NCBI GenBank assembly: GCA_963576725.1
Contig: OY755252.1
Coordinates: 54,690,431 to 54,754,430, forward strand
Direction of reading: 5' to 3'
From: Azorinus chamasolen
Lineage: Eukaryota > Mollusca > Bivalvia > Cardiida > Solecurtidae
Length of the DNA: 64,000 nt
Shown: piece after piece, positions 1 through 11,300 of the stretch
Position numbering within the stretch: the first letter of the stretch is position 1
How the letters are laid out: the number at the start of each line of letters is the position of its first letter
Translations under genes and position numbers: made by a program
Notes under the pieces: model-generated
What the model was told of the DNA's origin: nothing
Seen by the model: the letters and a program-made list of their open reading frames with translations, nothing else
The model's database searches: none

Positions 1-190
1 TGTCTCTCTACGTCTCTATGTCTCTATGTCTCTCTGTCCCTCTATGTCTGGGTCTCTGCCTCTGCCTCTGCCTCTGTCTCTCTGTCTGTTTCTGTATTTG
101 TCACTGTCTATGTCTCTCTCTGTCTCTGTCTGTCTCTGTCTCTGTCTCTCTGTCTCTGTCTCTGTCTGTCTCTGTCTCTGTCTGTCTCTG

Positions 191-247
<57 letters not shown>

Positions 248-690
248 CTGTCTCTCTGCCTCTCTCTCTCTCTCTCTCTCTCTGTCTGTCTCTCTGTGTC
301 TGTTTCTGTCTCTGTGTCTCTTTGTATATCTGTCTCTGTCACTCTGTCTCTGTCTATATCTCTGTCTCACTGTCTCTCTCTCTCTTTGTCTCTCTGTTGC
401 TTTCTCTCTGTCTGTCTGTCTGTCTGTCTGTATCTGTCTGTCTGTCTGTCTCTCTGCATCTGTCTCTTCTCTCTGTGTGTGTGTCTCTCTCTCTGTGTCT
501 CTCTGTGTGTCTCTCTGTCTCTGTCTCTCTGTCTCTCTCTGTCTCTCTCTGACTCTATCTCTGTCTCTATCTCTCCCTGTCTCTGTCTGTCTCTGTCTGT
601 CTGTCTCTGTCTCTCTCTCTGTCTGTCTCTCTCGCTCTCTCTATCTCTCTCCCTCCCCCTCTCTCTCTCTGATTCTCTCTCTCAATAGTA
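1..690. repeat. CT-rich microsatellite array (unit 1)
   Basis: This stretch is imperfect CTCT and CTGT repeat with pure CT runs, for example around 200-243. Long open frames exist on both strands, but they encode only Ser/Leu/Cys/Val or Arg/Glu/Thr/Asp strings produced by the repeat, so they are not genes. The array continues beyond the left edge of the window. Confidence 0.95.
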
Positions 691-905
691 ATACTAATAA
701 AAGTAATAATAATTAAGATGATAATAAAAATAATAATAATATACAATAACGATGACAATATTAATAATAATATATAATCGTAATAATGACGATAATAATT
801 ATTTAAATTGACAGTTAGTATGATCATGGTTGGACCATTTACCTCATGACTATTAATATTAGTAGATAACGAGTAAATCTAAATTAAAAGCCTTAAAAAA
901 GCATA
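691..905. repeat. AT-rich spacer of duplicated unit, copy 1
   Basis: AAT/ATA-rich sequence with imperfect trinucleotides, followed by a short non-repetitive stretch. It matches 2519-2756 closely, including the segment around the motif TTGACAGTTAGTATGATCAT. No gene is seen. Confidence 0.8.
895..900 (-). terminator. RNA polymerase III T6 terminator, tRNA-Lys copy 1
   Basis: Six T residues on the minus strand begin 6 bases after the discriminator base of the tRNA gene, as expected for Pol III termination. Confidence 0.8.
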
Positions 906-999
906 CGCCCAACATGGGACTCGAACCCATGACCCTCAGATGTCTGAGTTTTATATCAGGCGTAAAAGTCTGATGCTCTACCGACTGAGCTAGCCGGGC
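906..999 (-). tRNA. tRNA-Lys (anticodon UUU) with a 21-nt intron, copy 1
   Basis: Read on the minus strand, the 94-base gene folds into a normal cloverleaf: acceptor stem GCCCGGC/GTTGGGC with discriminator G, D arm GCTC...GAGC, anticodon stem TCAGA/TCTGA, T arm ATGGG-TTCGAGT-CCCAT. The anticodon is TTT (Lys). Twenty-one bases follow position 37, the canonical eukaryotic intron site, and the spliced product is 73 nt. The intron holds TAAAA, which can pair with the TTTTA of the anticodon loop as in typical tRNA introns. This copy has C as the first intron base where the other two copies have G. Internal A and B boxes are intact. Confidence 0.9.
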
Positions 1000-1107
1000 G
1001 TTATTTTGCCCAAATGAGGTTAAGTAATTGATTGTCAGGAATGAGCCATGTTCCGATAACATGCAAGATATCAAATAATCAACCTTGCAGTTCATAGATA
1101 CGCATTT
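1000..1107. repeat. tRNA 5' flank, repeated three times in the window
   Basis: The flank upstream of the tRNA (minus sense), including the segment ATAACATGCAAGATATCAA, recurs beside copies 2 and 3. The tRNA was therefore duplicated with its surroundings and not retroposed alone. Confidence 0.75.
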
Positions 1108-2518
<1,411 letters not shown>

Positions 2519-2756
2519 CTCAATAGTAATACTACTAATAATAATAATAATAATAATTTTAATTAAAATAATAATAAAAATAATTATGTTATACAATAAC
2601 GATGACAATAATAATAATAATATATAATCGTAATAATGACGATAATAATTATTTAAATTGACAGTTAGTATGATCATTGTTAGACCATTTACCTCATGAC
2701 TATTAATATTAGTAGATAACGAGTAAATCTAAATTAAAAGCCTTTAAAAAAGTATA
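2519..2756. repeat. AT-rich spacer of duplicated unit, copy 2
   Basis: Near-copy of 691-905, with an extended AAT run at its start. It supports a tandem duplication of about 1.85 kb comprising array, spacer and tRNA. Confidence 0.8.
2746..2751 (-). terminator. RNA polymerase III T6 terminator, tRNA-Lys copy 2
   Basis: T6 on the minus strand, just downstream of the tRNA 3' end. Confidence 0.8.
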
Positions 2757-2850
2757 CGCCCAACATGGGACTCGAACCCATGACCCTCAGATGTCTGAGT
2801 TTTATATCAGGCCTAAAAGTCTGATGCTCTACCGACTGAGCTAGCCGGGC
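2757..2850 (-). tRNA. tRNA-Lys (UUU) with 21-nt intron, copy 2
   Basis: Identical to copy 1 in the mature part; the intron differs at its first base (G instead of C). Acceptor stem, anticodon TTT, intron after position 37 and TTCGAGT T-loop are all present. Confidence 0.9.
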
Positions 2851-2958
2851 GTTATTTTGCCCGAATGAGGATAAGTAATTGATTGTCAGGCCATGTTCCG
2901 ATAACATGCAAGATATCAAATAATCAACATTGTAGTTCATAGATACACATTTTAACAC

Positions 2959-3281
2959 CTTTGCAAACAGAGTAGACCCAGATCAGGCGGCTCTTGATCA
3001 GTGTCTGCTCTATTTCCTTATAAAACAATAAAGAATTGATTCTATAGTTTCTGTCTCTCTCTATGTTCAATAAAATCCCAATTAACCGGAATTCTTCTAG
3101 AGAAGAATTTAAATACACCGACGTTTAGGCAGATGGCTGCTTAACGCAGAGTGGAAGTCATGCAGATACCTCCTAGGGGAGCTTTCTGCATGACTTTCAC
3201 CCTGCATTAAGCTGCCACCTGCCTCCAAGACCGATATTTATACTGAATTCAAAGCCTAGTTTAGAGAGGTTTTACTGTATC
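2959..3281. repeat. A-type hairpin relic followed by a D-type palindromic MITE
   Basis: An eroded A core (GCAAACAGAGTAGACCC...) lies at 2962-3025. From about 3070 a D element begins near AACCGGAATTC. It carries the palindrome around CATGCAGA...CCTAGG...TCTGCATG and ends GTTTTACTG at about 3280. The CAGT-type terminus suggests a Tc1/pogo-related MITE (inference). Confidence 0.7.
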
Positions 3282-3297
3282 TGACCATTTTACTATC

Positions 3298-3425
3298 TAA
3301 CGATCTGTCTGTTTGTCTGTCTGTTTGTCTGTCTGATTGATTGACTGGCTGACTGACTGACTGACTGACTGCTGTCTGACAATCTGGCTGGCTGTTCGTC
3401 TGTCTGACTCTGCCTCTGTCTGACA

Positions 3426-3470
<45 letters not shown>
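3298..3470. repeat. CTGT/CTGA/CT simple repeat
   Basis: Tetranucleotide runs (TGTCTGTCTGTT, GACTGACTGACT) grade into pure CT at about 3441-3471. Confidence 0.95.
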
Positions 3471-3475
<5 letters not shown>

Positions 3476-4070
3476 ATGGGCGGAGAAGTGGCATTTGCTC
3501 TCTCTGTGGCTCTCTTTCTGTGTCTCCCTCTATCTGTCTCTCTCTTTCTCTCTCAAAATGGGCGGAGCAGTGGCATTTTTGGAAAACGAAGTGGGCGGGG
3601 CTAATGAAAAAAGTGTCAAACCAAGCTTATAAGCTACACTTACTTATAAATATTCATAAGTGGGCGGAGCTTAGAGGGAGAGATTGAGTTTCATCCAATT
3701 ATCGCAAAACGTAGCTCCATCCATTTATGATTATTCATGAGTTATAAGGGTATAAAGGGGGTGGAGATTATTACTGATTTTGAAAAGTGGGCGGAACTAT
3801 AGTTATTAATTGCAAATAACTCCGCTCATTCATGATTATTAATGAGTAGGCGTAGCTTATTTTCTATAATTTATTTCTAAGCTCCGCCTACTTCTGAGAA
3901 AACAGATTTAGTTCCGCCCATTTTTGGGGTTGTTTTTTAACACATTTGAATATTCGTGAGTTTGCCGATCTTCCAAACTTTAACTCCGCCCACAAGGACA
4001 ACACCCAGCCTATTACTACGTTCAGATTGGCGGAGCTATGTAACAATTTGCTTGGCACTTTTTTTTGCAT
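3471..4070. repeat. GGGCGG-motif repeat block
   Basis: The motif (A/G)GTGGGCGG(A/G) or its complement CCGCCCAC recurs many times, separated by AT-rich spacers containing ATTCATGAGT-like words. The phrase AAAATGGGCGGAG occurs twice about 80 bases apart, each time after a CT run. The short open frames here encode nothing recognisable. It may be an eroded tandem or foldback element. Confidence 0.6.
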
Positions 4071-4479
4071 TCAATTCACAACTGTTTTTATTATCCTTAA
4101 TCTCCTTAACCTTGATCCTGCCAAGCGAGACTATTTGAAAATTCGATTGGATTGTAAATAAAGTACACCTTCTCATTCAGATCCAAACTGTTTGACATTC
4201 TATCAGCAGTATCTCAGAAGCTTGATAAAACCTGATATCAGTAAAAAAAATAATCAACAAATCAAAGGATGGGCAGAAATATTTTATTAAACATGAGAAG
4301 GTTTATTTATTATCTTATACTATTTAAATTTAAATATCACACCAAGATTGAGGTTTTCCTAGTATAATCTTATAATCATTACATTATTATTGTCATTACT
4401 AATAATTTTTATTCAGTTATTATCAATATTTACTACTAGTATTATTATTAGAATGTCGTGTGGCTTAGCACATTATACA
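4071..4479. other. AT-rich sequence without a recognisable gene
   Basis: I see no coding frame, tRNA or clear repeat here beyond ATT/TTA-rich runs. Confidence 0.5.
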
Positions 4480-4672
4480 AATTGTCAAAATATGTCATCT
4501 ACTTCGAGTTTTATTGCAATTTGATTCTTTCAGTTCTTTCGTTGGATTCTGGTGAACCAGACTAATACGTTCATTGGAACCAAACTAATAACACTTTTAT
4601 AAATTCATCCAGAGCGACCTGCGCCATTTATACCCGAGTGTCCCTCTATAGACAATGAAACATTGTAAATAG
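4480..4672 (+). repeat. Dispersed repeat H, copy 1
   Basis: It shares a diverged stretch with 10120-10300: a TGTC(A/G)TCTGCTTCGAG-like start, then GTTGGATTCTGGTGA, CATCCAGAG and ATTTATACCC(A/G)AGTG. Class unknown. Confidence 0.6.
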
Positions 4673-4715
4673 CTGCGTTAATCTTTTACTGGAACGTAAA
4701 TACGCCTTTCTACGC

Positions 4716-4860
4716 CATTGCAATCTGAGTAGACCCAGATCGGACGGCTCTTGTGGAAGCCTTTTAATCAGAGTCTGCTGTTTGCTTGTGATATAATACA
4801 GATATGATTGCACATTTTCTGCCATGGCCAAACATTCCCTTATTCGTGTCCTATTATAGT
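4716..4860 (+). repeat. A-type MITE relic
   Basis: Left arm GAGTAGACCCAGATC and right arm AGAGTCTGCTG flank a decayed centre. The A2-type tail (CTGCCATGGCCAAA) follows. Confidence 0.7.
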
Positions 4861-4957
4861 AATAAATCTAAATTTATGTTCATGATGTCATTATTTCTTA
4901 CACTGATATTCAAGGAGTAAAGGGTCAACAGTGCACATGGTAATTCCGCCTTTATTT

Positions 4958-5015
4958 ATTTACTTATTTTATTTTATTTATTTATTTATTTATTTAAACT
5001 ATTTATTTATTTATT
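4958..5015. repeat. TTTA/ATTT simple repeat
   Basis: TTTA tetranucleotides, imperfect. Confidence 0.9.
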
Positions 5016-5436
5016 TGACAATGATGATAATATAACTATTTCTTAGATAATATGCATTAGGTACAGGGATTACACGTTTGTTAAACCACGTTTTAGGGCA
5101 GCGATGTTGGGATTTTCTCCACCGTCTGCCAGGTATCGCAAATGCATCCTTTACTGAGCTGGTGGATGTTGAAGACGTGGCAAGCATATTTAACTCTTTA
5201 CTTCATTACGTTTTCACGCATCTACAAACATAGTAGACCCAGGCCAGACGGCTCCGAAATTAGATATGTTGTTTTAGTTTTTAAATTTCTAAAATGGCTA
5301 TAATGTTCCAACTTCCATATTTCATTAAAACTATTTTGTCGCTGAATATTCATTAGGTATTGAACTTTGGAATAAACATAGAACAGGGATGGGTTACTTA
5401 AATCCAGTATCCCGCTATCCTTGACATGACTCGCAT
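5016..5436. repeat. Unassigned sequence with an A1-type MITE relic
   Basis: No gene is seen. Positions 5222-5255 resemble the left arm of the A palindrome, and 5288-5400 match the A1 tail (TCTAAAATGG, ATATTCATTAGGTATTGAA). Confidence 0.55.
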
Positions 5437-5513
5437 TTGCAAACAGCTTGGACCCAGATGAGACGCCGACTAACTCTGCGTCTCATCAGGATCCAAGCTG
5501 TTTGACACTCTGT
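5437..5513. repeat. F-type palindrome
   Basis: CAAACAGCTTGGACCCAGATGAGACGCC-type left arm (partly quoted: AGCTTGGACCCAGATGAGAC) pairs with CTCATCAGGATCCAAGCTG. It belongs to the same family as palindromes at 30228, 32092, 35453, 35592, 42003, 44390 and 47032. Confidence 0.75.
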
Positions 5514-5584
5514 CAATATTTACACAAAAACCGAATCGAAAGTAGTCAAAATTTCACCAGCTCCAAATTTGAAGCAGACATCCT

Positions 5585-5838
5585 TTAACCCTTTCCTCCA
5601 TGAATAATAATGTAAGAAATAATGACATCATGAATATTAATTACGTTTAGATTATGTTTTTAATATAGCACATGGACACAGTAAATTTTGTCCATGGCAG
5701 AAAATGCAGACACATATCTATATTGTATCATAAACAAACAGAGCAGACCCAGATCAGACGGCTCCTACAGAAGTCGTCTGATCTGGGTGCACTGTTTGCA
5801 AAGATGTAGAAAGGCGTATTTATGGATTAAAGGGTTAA
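5585..5838 (-). repeat. A2 MITE, near-complete, TTAA-bounded
   Basis: It begins TTAACCCTTTCCTCCATGAA and ends GGATTAAAGGGTTAA, with the hairpin core at 5735-5803. Orientation is assigned from the asymmetric arm bases and the CATGAATATTAATTA segment. Confidence 0.85.
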
Positions 5839-6242
5839 AATGCTGGGTGAAGTTCTACCAGAAACAAATACACTCGGCTTCAAGTTTCAAGCAATTTTCA
5901 ATGAAGATAATTCGCCATGTTCTCTTCTGGTTTGGTTTGGTTTGTTGTTGGTGTTGTTGTGGGATGGGGTTAAAAATGCTTACACATAATGTTTAGTGTA
6001 GTAGCCTCTCACCAGTCTCTAACACCATCTCTTCATGTTCATCCTCAAAACTTACATTAAGATGTCCGATTGTGATCGGTTCACATTATTTGTATAACTG
6101 ACAGGGGCGTAGCCAGCGATACGCACTTACGCACGTGTATAACATCAATCTGAAAGGTTAAAGCATTGCTATGGCCAAAATGGAAGACAAACCGAAGACT
6201 AAGATATATTCTCTGATAAACGTTCTGTCTTGCCCTTTAAGT
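5839..6242. other. No recognisable gene; GTT-rich low complexity near 5930-5960
   Basis: Short open frames only, without family resemblance. The stretch holds a GGTTT/GTTGTT low-complexity patch. Confidence 0.5.
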
Positions 6243-6392
6243 TTTAACCCCTTCCCTTATAATGACGCCTTTTGGTACCTCTGTAAAAGTCATCCTTTGA
6301 AACCATTGTGATAAACAAAGCATTAATCATACAGGAGCAAATGCTCTATTTATCACAATGGTTTCAAAACTTCACAATTCTAAATTTTCCCG
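6243..6392. repeat. B-type MITE, 3' part lost
   Basis: Starts TTAACCCCTTCCC and carries ACCATTGTGATAAA with its complement TTTATCACAATGGT around a partly decayed centre. It is broken off at a run of about 15 G near 6391-6405. Confidence 0.75.
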
Positions 6393-6535
6393 GGGGGGGG
6401 GGGGGTCACTATAACCACATTACATTTGGATTTAAGCTACGCTTCTAACTGATATTGTTTTCCCAGTACTTGTCTAGTCTTCGTTCGAATAAAGAATATC
6501 CAATAGTTTAAAATCTCAAATTGCGAAAAATTGCC

Positions 6536-6655
6536 AGTAGTAGAACCTGTCTTAAGCGGACATTTATTCATTGATCTTAACCGTTTTAAAAAGCAGGTGG
6601 TTGCTTAATGCAGGTTAAAAGTAATACAGAAAGTTCCTATTAATGCAAACCATAA
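6536..6655. repeat. D-type MITE fragment
   Basis: Starts TAGAACCTGTCTTAAGCGGA, then has the left arm GCTTAATGCAGGTTAAAAGT and only the first half of the palindrome. Confidence 0.6.
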
Positions 6656-6739
6656 AAGAAAAAGATAAGCTAAGCAAATTCTGCTACTCATGCTCTCATG
6701 CTTGTAAATGACCAATACATCTTAATTAAGAAAACCTTT

Positions 6740-6745
6740 AAAAAA
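6740..6745 (-). terminator. RNA polymerase III T6 terminator, tRNA-Lys copy 3
   Basis: T6 on the minus strand beginning 6 bases past the tRNA 3' end. Confidence 0.8.
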
Positions 6746-6750
6746 GTTTT

Positions 6751-6844
6751 CGCCCAACATGGGACTCGAACCCATGACCCTCAGATGTCTGAGTTTTATA
6801 TCAGGCCTAAAAGTCTGATGCTCTACCGACTGAGCTAGCCGGGC
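6751..6844 (-). tRNA. tRNA-Lys (UUU) with 21-nt intron, copy 3
   Basis: Mature sequence identical to the other two copies and intron identical to copy 2. The 5' flank for about 100 bases also matches, although the gene lies 4-6 kb away. It is therefore a segmental duplicate. Confidence 0.9.
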
Positions 6845-6957
6845 GTTATTTTGCCCAAATGAGGTTAAGTAATTGATTGGTAAACATGGACCATGCTCCG
6901 ATAACATGCAAGATATCAAATAATCAATATTGTACATCATAGATACGCCTTTTAACA

Positions 6958-7225
6958 CCTTTGCAAACAGAGTAGACACAACAGATCAGACGGCCCCTAC
7001 ACAGATCAGACGGCTCCTACACAGATCAGACGGCTCCTATACAGATCAGACGGCTCCTATAGGAGTCGTCTGATCAAGGTCTGCTCTATTTGCTTATAAA
7101 TCAATAAAGATCTGATTCTATAGTTTCTGCCATGATCAGAAATGTCAGTGTTTACATGCCATAATAAGAAGTAATCTGATTATAATAGTCATGACGTCAT
7201 TATTTCTTACAAGAATATTCATGGA
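6958..7225 (+). repeat. A2 MITE with an amplified hairpin arm
   Basis: The left arm carries four tandem units of about 20 bp, ACAGATCAGACGGCTCCTAT-like, at 6981-7061. A single right arm (GTCGTCTGATCAAGGTCTGC) follows. The A2 tail to about 7225 is intact. Confidence 0.85.
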
Positions 7226-7449
7226 GTAAATGATTATATAAACCCTTATCAGTTTTCATCTGTAGCAATTTTCTACATGTCATGTCTTTGTTTGTCTGTC
7301 TATATCTAATCTGTCTCCCTTTCTCTCTTTCTTTCACTATATCTCTCTGTTTTGTCTTTATCTGTCAATAAACTATAACATATTGTGATATCTCGTCTGG
7401 GATATCGCAAAACCGAAAGTAGCTCGATACAATATTTCGAGTACATATA
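7226..7449. repeat. CT-rich patch and repeat shared with 63160-63225
   Basis: After a CT-rich patch, 7391-7440 (GTCTGGGATATCGC, then AAAACCGAAAGTAGCTCGAT) matches 63163-63205. This shared sequence is the target into which the mariner element jumped. Confidence 0.7.
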
Positions 7450-8791
7450 CGAGGGGTGTTCCATAAATAATGTCATCTGTGCTTTATTTCGCGGAAATCG
7501 TGCAATTCATGCACAAAACCACCTCGTGTCGATTGAGTGATCACTGTCTCGTGACACAGGTAAATATCTCGTCCACACGTTCACTTGCCTCGGTACAGTG
7601 TACATCGTTTCATAGCCTATTCGTTAGACTATACACAAAATGACAGGAAAACGAGCTGAAAATGTTATTGAAATTAGTTCCTATATAAAAGGTAGGTCAT
7701 TACTCGGCATAAAGGCTGTAGATATTCACCGCGAGGTGTGTGACATTTATGGGGAGGGCCAAATGTCTCACAGGACTGTTTGTAGGTGGGTAGCTAAATT
7801 TAGTGCTGGGAAGCAGCAACTGAAAGATGCTGCTCGCCCAGGTCGTCCTGCAACAACTACGACCAAAGGTAACATAGAAAAAATCCGAAATATCCTCAAA
7901 ACTGATGCTCGATTCACCGTAAGACAATTGGCTCGAATGACAAACTTGTCGTTAGCAAGAGTTCATGCAATTTTGAAGAAACACCTAAAAGTTAGAAAGA
8001 TAAATGCAAGATGGATACCCCATTTGTTAACGGATGAGCAAAAGAAGACGCGTGTAACAATGGCAAAAAAACTTCTCAAAATGTACCCAAAATATAGTAA
8101 AAAGGCTTTTGATAATATAGTCACTGGTGATGAAACCTGGGTGTATTATTTTGAACCAAAGCGGAAGGTTTCCAACCGAATATGGGCCACTAAAAATGCC
8201 AGACGCCCAAGTATTGCCAAACGAATACGAACGGTAAAGAAGGTTTTGTATGCTATTTTTTTTTTCACTAATAAGGGTCCAGCTATTCAAATCCCGGTGC
8301 CAAAAGGCAGAACGTTCACAGGCAAGTTATATAAAAACGTTGTTCTGAGAAAATTGAAGAACTACTACAAAAGTAGCCGCCCCAAAACAGGGCTTAAGTA
8401 TGTCCGACTTTTGCATGATAATGCACCCGCTCACAAGGCACGTATTGTGACTGACTTTTTTGAGTCAGAGAAGGTTACCGTCCTTCCGCACCCGCCGTAT
8501 TCGCCAGACTTGGCCCCCCTGCGACTATTTTCTCTTTCCAAAACTTAAATATCATTTATCTGGAAGGAGATACAATTCGAGAAATGCCCTTGGATCTGCT
8601 GTTTATCAGTGTCTGATGGGTGTCCCCATTGAAGAGTATGAAAAATGCTTCCAAAAATGGATTGACCGGCTAAAAAGGTGTATTCTGGCTGGCGGAGAGT
8701 ATTTTGAAGGGCAGAGCAAATTAAAATGAACAAAAGCACTTCCGCTATATGAGCACCGATGCAAGTGACATTATTTTTGGAACACCCCTCG
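7450..8791 (+). mobile_element. Mariner (DD34D) transposon, full length, 1342 bp
   Basis: The element is bounded by TA dinucleotides (7448-7449 and 8792-8793). Its terminal inverted repeats of about 28 bp both start CGAGGGGTGTTCCA and continue into AAATAATGTCA. One long transposase frame lies between them. Intact ends and few visible lesions suggest fairly recent insertion. Confidence 0.95.
7640..8729 (+). pseudogene. Mariner transposase, frameshifted before the third catalytic Asp
   Basis: The protein would cut and join element ends at TA sites. The first frame (7640-8548) gives 302 residues. It has an N-terminal helix-turn-helix region (about residues 10-115), the mariner linker WIPHLLTDEQ at 125-134, GDETW with Asp164, and HDNAPAH with Asp260. 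The YSPDLAP motif follows, then the reading frame is lost. The matching continuation CDYFLFPKLKYHLSG lies in the next frame and runs to 8729. The break falls in a run of six C at 8514-8519, consistent with one extra base. The third Asp, 34 residues after Asp260, is thus out of frame and this copy should be inactive. Expected length without the break is about 362 residues. Confidence 0.93.
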
Positions 8792-8796
8792 TATGT

Positions 8797-10020
8797 TGAC
8801 TATCTGAATATATATCTGACTACATGTATTTGACTATCTGACTAGTAACTATCTGGCTAGTAGATATCTGACTATCTGACTAGTGACTATCTGACTTATG
8901 ACTATCTGACTAGTGACTATCTGAACACTTGACTGGATGACTATCTGACTAGTGACTATCTGACCACTTGACTGGTTGACTATCTGACTAGTGACTATCT
9001 GACTTATGACTATCTGACCACTTGACTGGTTGACTATCTGACTAGTGACTAACTGGCTAGTGACTATCTGACTAGTGACTATCTGACCAGTTGACTGGTT
9101 GACTATCTGACTAGTGACTGACTGGCTAGTGACTATCTGACTAGTGACTATCTGACTAGTGACCATCGGACTAGTTGACTATCTGACTAGTTGACTATCT
9201 GACTAGTGACTACCTGACTAGTTGACTATCTGACTAGTGACTATCTGACTAGTTAATATCTGACCAGTTGACTAGTTGACTATCTGACTAGTGACTATCT
9301 GACTAGTGACTATCTGACTAGTGACTATCTGACCAGTTGACTATCTGACTAGTGACTAACTGGCTAGTGACTATCTGACTAGTGACTAGCTGACTAGTGA
9401 CCATCGGACTAGTTGACTATCTGACTAGTGACTACCTGACTAGTTGACTATCTGACTAGTGACTATCTGACTAGTTAATATCTGACCTGTTGACTAGTTG
9501 ACTATCTGACTAGTGACTATCTGACTAGTGACTATCTGACTAGTGACAATCGGACTAGTTGACTATCTGAATAGATGACTATCTGACTAGTGACTATCTG
9601 ACTAGTTTACTATCTGACTAGTGACTATCTGACTAGTTTACTATCTGACTAGTGACTATCTGACTAGTGAATATCTGACTAGTTGACTATCTGACTAGTG
9701 ACTATCTGAATAGTGACTATCTGACTAGTGACAATCAGACTAGTTGACTATCTGACTAGTGACTATCTAACTAGTGACTATCTGACTAGTTGACTATCTT
9801 ACCAGTTGACTATCTGACTAGTGACTATCTAACTAGTGACTATCTGACTAGTTACCATCTGACTTATGACTATCTGACTAGTGACTATCTGACTAGTGAC
9901 TATATCTATCTCACTAGTGACTATCTGACTAGTGACACAATATCTGACTAGTGACTATCTGACTAGTTGACTATCCGACTACCTATCTGACTAGTTGACT
10001 ATCTGACCAGAGACTATTTG
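8797..10020. repeat. Minisatellite, 15-16 bp unit GACTATCTGACTAGT
   Basis: About 1.2 kb of tandem GACTATCTGACTAGT(T) with scattered variants (ACTGGCTAG, CCATCGGAC, CTTATGAC). Variant order repeats over about 240 bp, so there is a higher-order unit. The open frame on the minus strand, (V/I)TSQI repeated, comes from the 15-bp periodicity and is not taken as a gene. Confidence 0.95.
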
Positions 10021-10119
10021 ACTCATTTCCCCTCTCTCTTTCTCTATCTCTCGTCTCTCTCTCCTCCTCTCTCTCTCATAATAATAATAATGATGATGGT
10101 GTCATTTTTATAAACTCGT
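10021..10119. repeat. CT run and AAT/GAT run
   Basis: CTCTCTC-rich to 10077, then ATAATAATAATGATGATG. Confidence 0.85.
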
Positions 10120-10300
10120 AAAAATTATCAAAACATGTCGTCTGCTTCGAGGAAATTGTTTCTTTCAGGTTTTGTTTTCTCCAAAATGTCCATCGTTGGA
10201 TTCTGGTGAGAGACACCGTCTCTTCGGGAACCAACTTCATCCAGAGTGCCCTGTATAATCCATTTATACCCAAGTGCCCCTTTATAGAAAATGAAACATT
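10120..10300 (+). repeat. Dispersed repeat H, copy 2
   Basis: Homologous to 4480-4672 (GTCGTCTGCTTCGAG, CGTTGGATTCTGGTGA, TTTATACCCAAGTG). Confidence 0.6.
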
Positions 10301-11000
10301 TTAATTCCGCCTTTATACGGAGACTTATTCATGAAGTTAAGTGTCAATGAAGTGGTGTTGATCAGTTTAGTAATAAAAACATTTGACCATGAAATGTGAC
10401 CTTGACATTGACATGGCATCATTCAAAATTACGGCTTCAAAAAGATGAACATGCATACCAAGTAAGCCTCCATCGCCAATAGTTCGAAATATATGACTGG
10501 TTTTAAGCTTCGACAGACAGACAAACGGGCAAAATGTATGCCACCAGATCAATATCTTGTTGGTAAAATAATGCTTGTAAAATTAAATTATGTTATAAAT
10601 AATGACAGCAAGAATATTCATTAGCTTAAGTTTTATTATGGCATATGTATGTAGTATTTTCCTGCCGCTGTCAGTTATCAATATATACCCTACTACTTTT
10701 GTTATTATTTCTGTTGGTTGATGTTGATGCTATCTATCCTTCTATTGTTGTTGCTGTTCATGCTGCTGTTGTTGCTATCTACCTACTATTGGTGTTATTC
10801 ATCCTGCTCTTGTTTTAATTCTTTCTTCTGTTGTTGCTACCTATCTAGAAGATATGTTCTCATAATACTTAGTGTACTTTACGGTGTTTTCAAACTGAAA
10901 TTCTTAATTTATTACATGGCAAGGATCGTGTAAAGTAAAACTTCTCAACAACGACCATTCAAACGAAGTATAATTCTTGGTTTGTAACCCAGGTGATAGT
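10301..11000. other. No recognisable gene
   Basis: Only short frames without family resemblance. 10690-10850 is rich in TGTTGTTGC trinucleotides. Confidence 0.5.
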
Positions 11001-11300
11001 TTTGCAAGCAGAGTAGATCCAGACCAGAAAACTCCTATAAGAGCCGTCTGATTAGGGTCTGCTGTGTTTGCTAATGCAATTATATAGCTGATGGTTTAGT
11101 TTCTGCTATGGTCAAAAAGCCCTGTATTCATGCACCATTGTTAAAAATCAGCAAATAAATATTCATATCATCACTTATTGCACAAATATTCATGAGGGGA
11201 AAGGTTGATATTTGTCATTGGCATTGATGGGTTCTACAAACAGTGAATGCCCTGGTCAGATGGCTCCTTCTGTGGCCCCTGATCTAGGTCTACACTAGTT
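11001..11300 (+). repeat. A-type MITE relics
   Basis: Core at 11006-11073 (GCAGAGTAGATCC...GGGTCTGCTG) with an A2 tail to about 11205, then a more decayed hairpin at 11226-11300. Confidence 0.7.

Noticed and set aside
18..716. Long open frames rich in Ser, Leu, Cys and Val, and the Arg/Glu/Thr/Asp frames on the other strand
   Set aside because: They are translations of CT, CTGT and GT microsatellites; several frames are open at once and no codon bias or start context is present. The same applies to 1085-2627.
8849..9166. Minus-strand frame of repeated VTSQI units
   Set aside because: The 15-bp minisatellite period keeps one frame open by chance; there is no non-repeat part.
8790..10020. Possible CRISPR array
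   Set aside because: Units follow one another without unique spacers and the host is an animal; this is a minisatellite.
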